Made by a program: the position numbers and the translations under genes. Shown here piece by piece: positions 15,140-23,240 of a DNA stretch of 36,084 bases; positions within the stretch are counted from its first letter, which is position 1, and each line of letters starts with the position of its first letter. The stretch lies in the NCBI GenBank assembly GCA_900314905.1, contig OMXA01000024.1, positions 1 to 36,084 of the forward strand. Direction: 5' to 3'. This stretch comes from an uncultured Erysipelotrichaceae bacterium (GTDB taxonomy: Bacteria > Bacillota_I > Bacilli_A > Erysipelotrichales > Erysipelotrichaceae). Below the pieces are notes generated by a model that made no database searches, had not been told where the DNA came from, and saw nothing but the letters and a program-made list of their open reading frames with translations.

Positions 15140-17698
15140 TTACTGGTTGTCTTCGTCAATTGCGTTTGCCGCAGTTCTTCCGGAAACAAGCACTTCGACA
15201 ATCGCATTGCCGCCAAGACGGTTGCCGGCATGAATGCCGCCAGTCACTTCGCCTGCTGCGTAGAGACCAGGAATGACAGAACCATCCGCGTTCAGAACAT
15301 GGCGCTTTGTATCAACGACCAGACCGCCCATCGTATGGTGGGTAGACGGTGCCATGACGCGGATTCTCAGAAGCTCGCCTTCCAGCTTGTATTCGCCGCT
15401 GTCATCAACGGTTCCGATCGTAGCGTTCCAGGCGCTCTTCTTGATGCCGTCGGAAGGAACTTCATCATTCAGATATGCTTCATCATACTGACGGATCGTA
15501 TCATAGATTTCTTCCGGAGAAGCTGTCATGCCATACTGATCCAGGACTTTCTGAATGTCTTCCGCACTGGAGACATAGTAGACCCGGTTCTCAACATCGT
15601 CATGAGAGATCTCGACAACCTGTCCCTTCTCATACTTGTCATACGGATACGGAATGCCGATTGCCGTATTGGCATTCGTGATTTCGAGGAACACGCCCTT
15701 GGTCCCATTGTATTCGACTCCGTTTGCGAATTCACCAAGTGAAAGGACATCACGTTCTGCTGATTCATCAACGAACCGCTTGCCGGTGGTCGGATTGATG
15801 TAAACCGCATACTGGCCGCCGCCGAATGCCAGGTTGCCATTGTCAACCCAGGAGATCGGCATCATCTGCGGGAAACCCATACCGGTGAGAGCAGCTCCTG
15901 CCTCTTCGCCCATCTTGATGCCATCGCCCTGCAGAGAGGAACGGTTGGTCGTCTTGATGCCGGTGGTCAGATAATCCGGATCCCAGTATTCATTATCATC
16001 GACAACCATCTGGATATTCGCAGCATAGCCGCCGGTTGCCATCACGACGCCTTTCTTTGCATGCAGCGTGACCGGAGTTCCGTCATACTGCGTGCCGGTC
16101 ACACCGGTCACCTTGCCGTCTTCGAGGATCAGATTTTCTGCCTTGGTTCTGGTCATGATCGCATTGCCATCGGCATTCATGACAGTTGTGCTTAATGGCA
16201 GGAAGTAGGTGCCCCAGTTGCCAGTCGCATCTGTGACGCCGTCTTTATCAATATCGCAGCCCATGTTCTGGTTCTCACGATACCAGAGCGCTCCGATCAG
16301 CGTCAGCTGCTTGTCATCTGCAAACAGGGATCCCTGGTCTTCGAGCCATTCCTTCAGGCCCTGGCCGTCATTGATGAACTGAGATACCAGATCATAATTG
16401 CCATAGATCCATTCAGATCCGTCGGCAGATCTTCTTAATCCGCCGTAATACGTCTGGAAGATATGGAGATTGACCGTGGAGAACAGGGTCAGATCGGACT
16501 CCGATGCACCGGAAGCAAGCTTCGGTTCTGCATAGTCGAGATATGCCTGAATCTCTTTCTTCAGAGCCTGCAGCGTTCCGAGGTATTCCTGATGGACTCC
16601 CGCCTGAGACAGGGTATCGATTTCGCCTGCCACGTAGTCATGGGTATCAAAGTAAGAAGGATCAAACGGTTTCTCAGACCAGTTCAGAATCGTCTTCAGA
16701 ACACTCAGCTGCCCCTGGGTAGCCTTGAGCTTCGTATACGTCTTTCCGTTGTAATCCCAGGTTCCTTCGGTCGCTTCCGGATCAGCAGGATCCCAGACGA
16801 GATACGGCATCACCGACTGGAACTGTCCGCCGGAGACGAGGGTGTTTCCGCCGATTTCTGCATTCTCTTCGACCACAACGACCGAATCCCCATTCTGGAC
16901 TGCCTGCGCTGCCGCAGCCAGGCCGGCGCCGCCGCCGCCGATGACGACAACATCATAGGTTTCCTCAATCGGATCGCCAGCCGTATGTTTCACGGTCTTC
17001 TTCTGGAACACAGAGAGATCGGATACGCCAGCCTGTTCTGCCGCATCATCCAGAGCTGCCTTGATGGCTCTGGAGGTGAAGGTCGCACCGGAAACGGAAT
17101 CAATTCCGGATCCGCCTGCTTCCTTGGCATCCGCAAACATAATGTCATACGCCACATCGCCGACATGAGCGGTTTCGCTGGATGTCTTGACCTGAATGTC
17201 ATCAATGCCGCTGTCAGAGAACGTGACATCAAGCTCCACAGGGCCATTGTAACCTTCCGAGCTGCCCGTATAAGTTCCTGCCTTGAAGCTCAGAGCAGCA
17301 TCCGCATCCGCGGCTGCTGTCCCTTCTTCGGTCGCATCAATCGCAGCCTGAACTGCTCCCCTTACGCCGTTGGAAGTCATCGTCGCACCGGATACGCCAT
17401 CGATGTCGGCACTGCCTGCATCCAGAACCTGCTGCTTCAGTTTTTCCAGCGCAGCTCCTCCGACCGTCGGTGTCTCACTGTCGCCTGTGAGCACGACATC
17501 CGTGATCTTGCCATTGTCAAATGTGACATCTGCAGCCACTACCCCGCCGAAGCCCTGTGCTTCGCCATGGTAGGTTCCGGTCTTGCCGGAAGCTGCTGAA
17601 GATGATGTTCCCTGTCCGCATCCGCCGAGGCTTCCGAGGACAGCTGCGACTGCGAAAAGTCCGCAGACAGCAGAAGTTGTAACCTTGTTTCCCTTCAT
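15140..17698 (-). CDS. Surface lipoprotein flavin reductase (flavocytochrome c/fumarate reductase type) with two FMN-binding domains
   Basis: A lipoprotein (852 aa): signal peptide and lipobox LGGC (Cys27), then two tandem FMN-binding domains with flavinylation motifs SGATMTS (103-109) and SGATFTS (203-209), whose second Thr is the expected covalent FMN site (ApbE-type), then an FAD-binding reductase domain starting at GGGGAG (254-259). Related enzymes use extracellular acceptors such as fumarate, urocanate or other enoates as electron sinks. Substrate-clamp residues are conserved: Arg649 (SAERD), His788 (HHTMGG), Arg827 (GNRLGG). By my alignment from memory the histidine of fumarate reductases (QAHP in Shewanella Fcc3) is Met613 here (QMMP), so the acceptor may not be fumarate. 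GGGAGG precedes the ATG at 17698. No apbE, cytochrome or membrane electron donor is in the window. Confidence 0.9.
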   Translation of the reverse strand: MKGNKVTTSAVCGLFAVAAVLGSLGGCGQGTSSSAASGKTGTYHGEAQGFGGVVAADVTFDNGKITDVVLTGDSETPTVGGAALEKLKQQVLDAGSADIDGVSGATMTSNGVRGAVQAAIDATEEGTAAADADAALSFKAGTYTGSSEGYNGPVELDVTFSDSGIDDIQVKTSSETAHVGDVAYDIMFADAKEAGGSGIDSVSGATFTSRAIKAALDDAAEQAGVSDLSVFQKKTVKHTAGDPIEETYDVVVIGGGGAGLAAAAQAVQNGDSVVVVEENAEIGGNTLVSGGQFQSVMPYLVWDPADPEATEGTWDYNGKTYTKLKATQGQLSVLKTILNWSEKPFDPSYFDTHDYVAGEIDTLSQAGVHQEYLGTLQALKKEIQAYLDYAEPKLASGASESDLTLFSTVNLHIFQTYYGGLRRSADGSEWIYGNYDLVSQFINDGQGLKEWLEDQGSLFADDKQLTLIGALWYRENQNMGCDIDKDGVTDATGNWGTYFLPLSTTVMNADGNAIMTRTKAENLILEDGKVTGVTGTQYDGTPVTLHAKKGVVMATGGYAANIQMVVDDNEYWDPDYLTTGIKTTNRSSLQGDGIKMGEEAGAALTGMGFPQMMPISWVDNGNLAFGGGQYAVYINPTTGKRFVDESAERDVLSLGEFANGVEYNGTKGVFLEITNANTAIGIPYPYDKYEKGQVVEISHDDVENRVYYVSSAEDIQKVLDQYGMTASPEEIYDTIRQYDEAYLNDEVPSDGIKKSAWNATIGTVDDSGEYKLEGELLRIRVMAPSTHHTMGGLVVDTKRHVLNADGSVIPGLYAAGEVTGGIHAGNRLGGNAIVEVLVSGRTAANAIDEDNQ

Positions 17699-17712
17699 TT
17701 TTTCCTCCCACC

Positions 17713-17778
17713 GATTTGTACACGATTTCACAAATCAGGGCATTCGTATGTTAAACCCTGTATTGAATACAGAGTCAA
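17713..17778 (-). promoter_or_regulatory. Reductase promoter with spacer palindrome and Rex-like operator
   Basis: On minus, -35 TTGACT (17778-17773) and -10 TTTAAC (17755-17750) are 17 bases apart. The spacer holds the perfect palindrome CTGTATTCAATACAG (17772-17758). Downstream of the start point lies GATTTGT/ACAAATC, 7-base repeats at 17736-17730 and 17719-17713. Inside it, TTGTGAAATCGTGTACAA (17733-17716) matches the Rex consensus TTGTGAAnnnnTTCACAA at 12 of 14 fixed positions. Rex senses NADH/NAD+ and represses fermentative and anaerobic genes in Bacillota, which suits this gene. The spacer palindrome would need another regulator. Confidence 0.65.
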
Positions 17779-17814
17779 CGGGAAATCAGGAAAATTCGTG
17801 AAATCATGAACAGA

Positions 17815-17846
17815 ATAAAAAAAGCGTTCCCGTTCTTCAGGAACGC
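17815..17846 (-). terminator. Rho-independent terminator after purB
   Basis: On minus, GCGTTCC (17846-17840) pairs with GGAACGC (17830-17824) and is followed by TTTTTTTATT. It lies 18 bases after the purB stop and isolates purB from the reductase promoter. Confidence 0.88.
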
Positions 17847-17863
17847 CAGGCTGCTGAGTCTGA

Positions 17864-19159
17864 TCAGAGAATCCCGACCCGTCTGTAGATCGTATCCACG
17901 TTCTTCGTGTGATACATCGGGTCAAAGCAGTCATCCATTTCTTCTTTGGAAAGAGAAGCCTGCACTTCCGGCACAGCTTCGATCAGATCGCGGAAATTCT
18001 TTCCTTCTTCCCATGCTTTAGCCGCCAGCGGCTGCACGAGGTCATATGCCTTTTCTCTCGGCCAGCCCTTCTCAATCAGCTTCAGCATGAATCTCTGCGA
18101 GAAGATGATGCCATGCGTCAGCCAGATATCCTGCTTCATCTTTTCCGGGAACACCGTCAGATTCTTCAGGATTCCGCCGAAGCGCACCAGCATGTAATCC
18201 AGCAGTTCCGTCGCATCCGGAGCGATGATCCGCTCCGCAGAAGAATGCGAGATATCGCGTTCGTGCCAGAGTGCAATGTCTTCATAGCTCGTTATCATAT
18301 AGCCCCTCAGAACTCGCGAACATCCGCAGATATTCTCAGAGCCGATCGGATTATGCTTATGCGGCATCGCGCTGCTGCCCTTCTGGCCTTTGCTGAAATG
18401 TTCCTCGACTTCATGAATCTCCGTGCGCTGAAGACCGCGGATCTCCGTAGCCATCTGCTCCAGCGTGGAGCCGATCAGGGCCAGGGTGGCAAAATAATGC
18501 GCATGACGGTCGCGCTGCAGAACCTGGGTGGAAATATTCGCCGAATGGATGCCAAGCTGCTCACAGACATAATCCTGCACAAACGGAGGAATATTGGCAA
18601 ACGTTCCGACCGCACCGCTGATCTTGCCTGCTTCGACATCTGCGGCAGCCGCATCAAACCGTTCGAGGTTCCGCTTCATCTCTTCATACCAGAGCGCAAA
18701 CTTCAGTCCGAAGGTCGTGATCTCCGCATGGACGCCATGGGTTCTTCCCATCATGACGGTATCCTTGTACTTCAGGGCATTGGCTTTCAGGATTTCCATG
18801 AAATCGAGAATATCCTGGCGCAGAATGGCGTCTGCTTTCTGAAAGCGGATGCCATTTGCCGTATCGACGACATCAGTGCTCGTCACGCCATAATGCACCC
18901 ACTTCTTTTCCTCACCGAGACTCTCGGAAACACAGCGCGTGAACGCGACGACATCATGTTTTGTCTCTGCTTCAATCTCATGAATCCGGCTTACCTCGAA
19001 CTTTGCGTTTCTGCGGATCGCTTCCACATCCTCAGGCGGAATCTCTCCGAGCTTGCTCCAGGCTTCATCAATCAGGATCTCGACCTCCAGCCATGCCTGA
19101 TACATTGCCTGTTCGCTCCAGACATCACGCATCACTTTCCTAGAATACCGTTCAATCAT
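17864..19159 (-). CDS. purB: Adenylosuccinate lyase
   Basis: PurB (431 aa, normal length for Bacillota) splits adenylosuccinate to AMP and fumarate, and SAICAR to AICAR and fumarate. Motifs of the fumarase/aspartase superfamily: [13 protein letters not shown] (catalytic region near 85-100), GRTHGVHAE with the catalytic His near 140, and the flexible signature loop [16 protein letters not shown] with its catalytic Ser. The ATG at 19159 has AGGAG at eight bases; a longer frame upstream lacks support. It has its own promoter (19185-19214) and terminator. The fumarate it releases is a conceivable acceptor for the downstream reductase, but they are separate units. Confidence 0.97.
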   Translation of the reverse strand: MIERYSRKVMRDVWSEQAMYQAWLEVEILIDEAWSKLGEIPPEDVEAIRRNAKFEVSRIHEIEAETKHDVVAFTRCVSESLGEEKKWVHYGVTSTDVVDTANGIRFQKADAILRQDILDFMEILKANALKYKDTVMMGRTHGVHAEITTFGLKFALWYEEMKRNLERFDAAAADVEAGKISGAVGTFANIPPFVQDYVCEQLGIHSANISTQVLQRDRHAHYFATLALIGSTLEQMATEIRGLQRTEIHEVEEHFSKGQKGSSAMPHKHNPIGSENICGCSRVLRGYMITSYEDIALWHERDISHSSAERIIAPDATELLDYMLVRFGGILKNLTVFPEKMKQDIWLTHGIIFSQRFMLKLIEKGWPREKAYDLVQPLAAKAWEEGKNFRDLIEAVPEVQASLSKEEMDDCFDPMYHTKNVDTIYRRVGIL

Positions 19160-19184
19160 TCTTCCGCTCTCCTTTGACAGCACA

Positions 19185-19214
19185 ATTCTACTTACAGCAT
19201 CCAGCACTTGGCAA
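19185..19214 (-). promoter_or_regulatory. Promoter of purB
   Basis: On minus, TTGCCA (19214-19209) and TAGAAT (19190-19185), each five of six to consensus, are separated by 18 bases. It lies downstream of the terminator at 19251-19273. The inverted repeat of the purA promoter is not found here, so no common purine operator is evident. Confidence 0.7.
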
Positions 19215-19250
19215 GCAGGATTTCATCCAGGCTGAATCCGGAGGATCAAT

Positions 19251-19273
19251 AAAACCCCGGAGAAATTCTCCGG
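19251..19273 (-). terminator. Terminator after the exported unknown protein
   Basis: On minus, CCGGAG and CTCCGG pair with a 5-base loop (CCGGAGAA/TTCTCCGG at 19273-19257) and are followed by GGTTTTATT. It ends the transcript of the gene at 19310-19921. Confidence 0.75.
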
Positions 19274-19309
19274 AGCAGATTCCGTTTCCTATCACATCAG
19301 AGAGAGGTC

Positions 19310-19921
19310 TTACCTATTCTGAGATGCTCTGTAGTTATCCAGCAATTTCTGAGCTTCTGAAAGATCCTGTTCCAGAGTTTCTTTCATCTCTTCGATCTCC
19401 TCCGGATCCGCCTGGTAATAGACAAACTCCTGCACATCTGGATCAAAAAGCGCAATCACGCCATCTTCGCGGGCATGAAGAAAGACGTCCTGCCTGCGAT
19501 TCAGGAGACTGAATGCAATCTTTACGGTTTCATCTGTTCTGGGCCGCTCTTCCAGCAGCGTGAGCTCAGACGCATCCAGAAAGCCAGTAATTTCTTCCAT
19601 CATCCGGTTTCTGAGCTTCTGAAAGGAAATCTGAAGAGATTTCGGATATCCCGTGGCAGGCGATCCGTCAATTACCCTGTTGGAATTCAGAGAAATGTTT
19701 ACGAAACAATAGCCAAGCTCAGAAGACTGGCAGGAGGCAGAAGAATAATCGTAATCTGCAGCCACCTCGATGTTCCATTTCTGATCTTCTGAAAAAGCAG
19801 AAAACCGCTGATCTTCAGGTTCTGCAGCAGCAGGCAGTACAAGCACCAGCAGACATAGCATCCCTGAAGCTGCGATGCAGGGAATCAATTTCTTTCCTAT
19901 GCTGAATGTGTTATGAATCAT
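19310..19921 (-). CDS. Exported protein of unknown function
   Basis: I do not recognise this protein (203 aa). It begins with a basic segment and a hydrophobic signal sequence (about 11-33) ending in PAAAEPE, a likely signal peptidase I site, so the mature chain should be outside the cell. The mature part is mixed and slightly acidic, with two cysteines (SASCQS and LGYCFV), possibly one disulfide, and a C-terminal helical stretch rich in Glu and Leu (EEIEEMKETLEQDLSEAQKL) that could be a coiled coil. The ATG at 19921 is preferred; AGGAAACT precedes it and GGAAGGG lies further up. The ATG at 19945 (8 aa longer) has no ribosome site. It is a single-gene unit. Confidence 0.72.
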   Translation of the reverse strand: MIHNTFSIGKKLIPCIAASGMLCLLVLVLPAAAEPEDQRFSAFSEDQKWNIEVAADYDYSSASCQSSELGYCFVNISLNSNRVIDGSPATGYPKSLQISFQKLRNRMMEEITGFLDASELTLLEERPRTDETVKIAFSLLNRRQDVFLHAREDGVIALFDPDVQEFVYYQADPEEIEEMKETLEQDLSEAQKLLDNYRASQNR

Positions 19922-19945
19922 AGTTTCCTGTCCCTTCCTGATCAT

Positions 19946-20234
19946 AAATCATATTCTCTCTGCTCCGAGCACTTAGCGGTGTGTCAGCACTCAGAAATAC
20001 TCAGAGACGATCTTGTTCCGGCGGCTTGCTGGATTCATCAGGCACACCCTTTTATCAATCCTCCGGAATTTCAGTTTCCGATTGACCGGATGTTCGCTTT
20101 TTATAGCCGAATTCTCTTGCTCTGTGAACTGGAAAAAGAATGACTGGTCCATATCCATGCCAGCAGATCCTGTCTTGCAATTCATGAAAGGAAATTCCCC
20201 TCGAGCGGTATAATGGACCAGGACTCACTCATTT
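19946..20234. other. Intergenic region before the Crp/Fnr gene
   Basis: About 290 bases without a supported gene. It holds two near-direct repeats (GAGCACTTAG and CAGCACTCAG near 19967 and 19985) and, at its right end, a perfect -10 TATAAT (20209-20214) 20 bases before the ATG at 20235. No -35 is found at 16-18 bases, which suggests an activator-dependent promoter, possibly autoregulated. Short frames here (for example 20013-20213) lack ribosome sites and family features. Confidence 0.5.
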
Positions 20235-20918
20235 ATGCGCAAATACCTTGAAACGATCAAGAAAGCCCGGATCTTCCGCGGAATTCCGGACAATGAATTT
20301 GAAACCATGCTGGAAACCCTTGATATCCAGCTGAAGCATTATTCCGAAGCACAGATCATCGTCCGCGAAGGACAGCGGATTCATCGCGCTGCCGTCCTTC
20401 TGGAAGGAAAAGCAGTGCTCTATCAGGATGACTTCTGGGGCAGACACCAGGAACTCACCGTGATCGAACCAGGCGATCTGTTTGCGGAAAACTATGCCTG
20501 TGCCCGCAACCTGCCTGCTGACTGCAGTGCTTCGGCGAAAGAGCCATCGGTGGTGCTCTGGTTCAGCATCCAGGACCTCATTTCAGACCAGAACGGCAGC
20601 CCGTTCCGGGAGCTGATCCTGAAGAACATGCTCAGCGAGCTGGCCAGACGGAATATGAACCTTTATGCGACGATCCGCCATGTAAGGCCTCAGAAGACCA
20701 GAGAAAAGCTTCTTTCCTATTTATCAGAAGAAGCATTGCGTGCTCATTGCGCGGAATTCGATATTCCCTATGACCGCAGACAGCTGGCCGAGTATCTTGG
20801 CGTCGAGCGCTCGGCGATGTCTTCCACCCTGTCTTCCCTTGCAAAAGAAGGCTGGCTGAAGACAGAAAAGAATCATTTCATCCTGCTGAAAAGACCAATG
20901 GATCATCTGCCGGAATGA
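20235..20918 (+). CDS. Crp/Fnr-family transcriptional regulator
   Basis: The protein (227 aa) has an N-terminal cyclic-nucleotide-binding-type beta-barrel (about 10-120; IIVREGQRIHRAAVLLEGKA then IEPGDLFAEN) and a C-terminal Crp-type winged helix (about 150-220) with REKLLSYLSEEA, then DRRQLAEYLGVERSAMSSTLSSLAKEGWL as turn and recognition helices. The FNR N-terminal cysteine cluster is absent and the cAMP-contact Arg-Ser pair of CRP is not evident, so the ligand is unknown. Many relatives in anaerobic Bacillota respond to redox or nitrosative signals; that is family knowledge only. The start has a poor ribosome site (AGGA at 12 bases). Its targets cannot be told from the sequence. Confidence 0.92.
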   Translation: MRKYLETIKKARIFRGIPDNEFETMLETLDIQLKHYSEAQIIVREGQRIHRAAVLLEGKAVLYQDDFWGRHQELTVIEPGDLFAENYACARNLPADCSASAKEPSVVLWFSIQDLISDQNGSPFRELILKNMLSELARRNMNLYATIRHVRPQKTREKLLSYLSEEALRAHCAEFDIPYDRRQLAEYLGVERSAMSSTLSSLAKEGWLKTEKNHFILLKRPMDHLPE

Positions 20919-21207
20919 CCATTGAAACAGAGGAGGATCTGAAATCGGAAGGCTTTCTCCCTTTAAAGAAGCACAGTCTGAAAATTCGGAAGTGCATCTG
21001 AGTCTGTAAACCAGTATGGGGGAGGAGGAAAGGCCTTCCCGTTTCATTTTCCATTCGGATGCGCTTAAGATCTTCAGAGGATAGAAAATAGATCAGAGAC
21101 AGGCTTCGATGATCCCGGCGTTGAATTCTGAGGAATCCCTGCTGGCCTGGCACATAATACAGTTTCTCAGGATGCGCATTCATAAAGGCGATGGCTTCCT
21201 GATTCAT
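20878..21207 (-). CDS. Doubtful small open frame, unknown
   Basis: A minus-strand frame (109 aa from the ATG at 21207) fills the gap between the Crp/Fnr gene and the terminator at 21237. The first 60 or so residues look protein-like (MNQEAIAFMNAHPEKLYYV near the start), the rest is basic and compositionally odd, and it runs 41 bases into the 3' end of the Crp/Fnr gene. There is no ribosome site and a terminator stands directly upstream. It could be a gene remnant. I would not rely on it. Confidence 0.2.
   Translation of the reverse strand: MNQEAIAFMNAHPEKLYYVPGQQGFLRIQRRDHRSLSLIYFLSSEDLKRIRMENETGRPFLLPHTGLQTQMHFRIFRLCFFKGRKPSDFRSSSVSMVIPADDPLVFSAG
20915..21001 (+). pseudogene. Possible start fragment of a lost gene coupled to the Crp/Fnr gene
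   Basis: An ATG overlaps the Crp/Fnr stop as ATGA and opens a frame of 28 codons that begins MTIETEEDLKSEGFLPLKKH and ends at a TGA. The start looks like a normal coupled gene start, but the frame stops early and I can find no continuation in the other frames. It may be a short peptide or the stub of a deleted gene. Weak evidence. Confidence 0.22.
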
Positions 21208-21236
21208 GAAGGATAAATGATAAAAGAGACTCAAGT

Positions 21237-21283
21237 AAAAAAAGACCCTTCAGTCCTGAGAGACAGACTGTAAGGTCTTTTAC
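21237..21283. terminator. Terminator after the DUF4358 lipoprotein gene
   Basis: AAAGACC (21241-21247) pairs with GGTCTTT (21274-21280), and CAGTC (21251-21255) with GACTG (21266-21270) inside. On minus the stem is followed by TTTTTTTAC, a strong terminator for scpA-scpB-SGNH-DUF4358; on plus only TTTTAC follows, so it may also act weakly for the Crp/Fnr side. Confidence 0.82.
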
Positions 21284-21320
21284 GGATCATGCGATTGCTC
21301 GCACCATTCAGAAGCCCTTC

Positions 21321-21785
21321 TTATTTGCCGAGAATGCTGTCGGCTTCTTTCTTTGCGCCTTCCAGATCGCTGCAGGCAATCAGGATCACCGTGCTGCCAT
21401 TGTCTTCCACGACAGCATTGTCGAGCTTGAATACCTCATCCGGAAAATAGTTCTGCATCTGCGTTTTCGCAGAATCGAGATACGTCTGAATCGCTTTGCG
21501 GCAGGAATCCGCATCCGTAGTTTCAAATACGCCGACCACATCGGCAGACTTGTCATTGGCAATATAGACAGCAGACTGCGTCACAACGCCTTCATCGAAG
21601 AAGAACAGACCGGAGACAATCCGATCCTGGACCTGGTCCATATGATCTGAAAGATTCAGATCTTCGACGATTTTCGCTGCATCAGAAGCAGGATCTGCGG
21701 CAGCAGCAGCTTCCGCAGAAGATCCGGATGAGCATCCTGCCAGCAGGAACAGTGCAATCATGCTAGTCACAAACTTCTTTAACAT
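21321..21785 (-). CDS. DUF4358 lipoprotein
   Basis: A small lipoprotein (154 aa): signal peptide with lipobox LLAGC (Cys18), a low-complexity Ser/Ala-rich linker to about residue 33, then a DUF4358-like domain. Typical features are SGLFFFDEGVV, YIANDKSADVVGVFETTDADS and YFPDEVFKLDNAVVEDNGSTV written in pieces along 58-140. The domain's function is unknown; in many Bacillota it is encoded beside MBOAT acyltransferases or SGNH/DHHW proteins, which points to cell-surface acylation. Here the SGNH gene directly upstream overlaps it by 23 bases. AAGGAGG at seven bases supports the ATG at 21785. It ends the scpA operon. Confidence 0.82.
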   Translation of the reverse strand: MLKKFVTSMIALFLLAGCSSGSSAEAAAAADPASDAAKIVEDLNLSDHMDQVQDRIVSGLFFFDEGVVTQSAVYIANDKSADVVGVFETTDADSCRKAIQTYLDSAKTQMQNYFPDEVFKLDNAVVEDNGSTVILIACSDLEGAKKEADSILGK

Positions 21786-22536
21786 AGGTTTCCCTCCTTA
21801 CGATATGTGTCGCAATATAATCCTCAAAGGCATGAGCCCCTTCCGGCGTGAAGTGCAGACCATCCGCAACATACTCATCCTTGATCGTTCCATTCTCGTC
21901 ATCCAGCCCGTTATCGGTATCGAGATAGTAGAGATAGTTCTGCTCTGCCATGCTGACAAGCCGGGAATTGATCCACTGCAGATGCTCGCTCAGTTCAGGT
22001 TCTTCCAGTCCCGAAATCGAATCGGGGTGATACGTCAGAATAATATAGATGGATGCGTCCGGGTTATGGTTCAGGATCTCCGTAACCACCGACTGGTACT
22101 GCTCAATCCAGCCGTCAAAATACGACTCCGTATTGCGGATCTCATTGATGCCGAACATCAGGTAGATATTCTGACGATCGGTTTCCTGAAGAATCTGTTC
22201 CAGGGTGACGCCATCCTCATGGTTATCCGCTTCTGTCGTTCCGATCAGAAACAGGTTCAGAGAGGTCACATATTCCACCTGGGCATTCTTATGAGTGCCA
22301 TAGAGATACAGAGAACCCATGCGGGAATCCCCTGCAAAGAGCGCAGAATCGTAGTAGCTGTCTTCTATCGCCTCAGAAGCAGGCACCGGATCTGCATATG
22401 GATAATAATCAACCAGACGGCAGGCATACTTTGCTGGTTCCGAAGAACCAGAAGGTGCTGCAGACGCTGCTGCAGTTTTGCCGCCGCAGCCGCTGATCAG
22501 CAATGCCAGCGCAATCAGACTCGTGATCTTCTTCAT
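21763..22536 (-). CDS. SGNH/GDSL-hydrolase-type lipoprotein
   Basis: The protein (257 aa) is a surface lipoprotein (lipobox LISGC, Cys17) with an SGNH esterase fold. The four blocks are visible: GDSRMGS with nucleophile Ser71, Gly near 99-100, FGINEI with Asn131, and DGLHFT with Asp225 and His228. Such enzymes add or remove acyl groups on polysaccharides or lipids outside the cell. It is joined by an ATGA overlap to scpB and by a 23-base overlap to the DUF4358 lipoprotein, so it is translated with both. The substrate is unknown; a role with the DUF4358 protein in envelope acyl modification is inference. Confidence 0.88.
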   Translation of the reverse strand: MKKITSLIALALLISGCGGKTAAASAAPSGSSEPAKYACRLVDYYPYADPVPASEAIEDSYYDSALFAGDSRMGSLYLYGTHKNAQVEYVTSLNLFLIGTTEADNHEDGVTLEQILQETDRQNIYLMFGINEIRNTESYFDGWIEQYQSVVTEILNHNPDASIYIILTYHPDSISGLEEPELSEHLQWINSRLVSMAEQNYLYYLDTDNGLDDENGTIKDEYVADGLHFTPEGAHAFEDYIATHIVRRETYVKEVCD

Positions 22537-23240
22537 TGCCGGAACAGATCTTCACTTTCTTCTTCCTGCCCGAACTTCGGCAGTTCCGGCAGTTCCTTGA
22601 GACTCATGAGCTTGAACGAGTTCATGAACTCTTCCGTCACTTCATAAAGGATCGGCCGGCCTGGCGCATCGCTGCGTCCGTTCTCCCGGATCAGATCTCT
22701 TGCCAGCAGCTTTCGGAGCATCATATCTGCACCGACACCGCGGATCTCTTCGATTTCCACTCGGGTGATCGGTCCCTTATACGCAATGATCGCCAGCGTC
22801 TCCAGGGCTGCTTGCGACAAGGTGGCAGCCTTGCCCATCTGAAACAGCTTTCTGGCATAATCATGCACGAATGATTTTGACAGAAACCGGTAGATCCCGC
22901 CGAATTCCGTCACTTCAATGCCATAGGCATCCCCGGAATACCGTTCTTTCAATCCCGCAAACAGCTCTTCGCACCGCTCGCTGCTGACGCCAAGCGTTTC
23001 TGCTGCCTGCTCAAGGCTGATTCCATCATCGCCAACCAGAAACAGAAGGCCTTCAAGGATCGCTTCGCCGCGTCCTTCTTCCTGATTCAAGGAAGCATCT
23101 GCTTTGTCAGAACTCTGCCCGAAGGCGGATTCTTCTGCAGGAGTTTCTTCCGATTCAGAAGAGTTCTCTTCTGCTGAAACCAGGATCCGGGCTTCTGATT
23201 GCCTATCTTCTGTTTCTTCGATCTTCTTTTCTTCGCTCAT
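22533..23240 (-). CDS. scpB: Segregation and condensation protein B
   Basis: ScpB (235 aa) is the winged-helix kleisin-interacting subunit of the SMC-ScpAB condensin, needed for chromosome segregation. The core runs from about residue 57 (GEAILEGLLFLVGDDGI) through two winged helices, with TLSQAALETLAIIAYKGPITRVEIEEIRGV, written in parts, and LIRENGRSDAPGRPILY as the family's best conserved blocks. An extra N-terminal region of about 55 residues is acidic and low in complexity, longer than in most ScpB proteins. The ATG at 23240 forms an ATGA overlap with scpA, so the extension is probably real. Its end overlaps the SGNH gene in the same way. Confidence 0.95.
   Translation of the reverse strand: MSEEKKIEETEDRQSEARILVSAEENSSESEETPAEESAFGQSSDKADASLNQEEGRGEAILEGLLFLVGDDGISLEQAAETLGVSSERCEELFAGLKERYSGDAYGIEVTEFGGIYRFLSKSFVHDYARKLFQMGKAATLSQAALETLAIIAYKGPITRVEIEEIRGVGADMMLRKLLARDLIRENGRSDAPGRPILYEVTEEFMNSFKLMSLKELPELPKFGQEEESEDLFRQ

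Noticed and set aside
16463-17599. Long plus-strand frame of 378 codons
   Set aside because: It lies wholly antisense to the well-supported flavin reductase and shows no recognisable domain; a shadow of biased codon use.
17909-19177. Plus-strand frame of 422 codons
   Set aside because: Antisense shadow of purB, which has all its motifs.
19964-19996. Short repeat array or CRISPR seed near 19970
   Set aside because: Only two imperfect 10-base copies without regular spacing.
20013-20213. Plus-strand open frame of 66 codons before the Crp/Fnr gene
   Set aside because: No ribosome site, no family resemblance, and it runs across the TATAAT element of the downstream gene.
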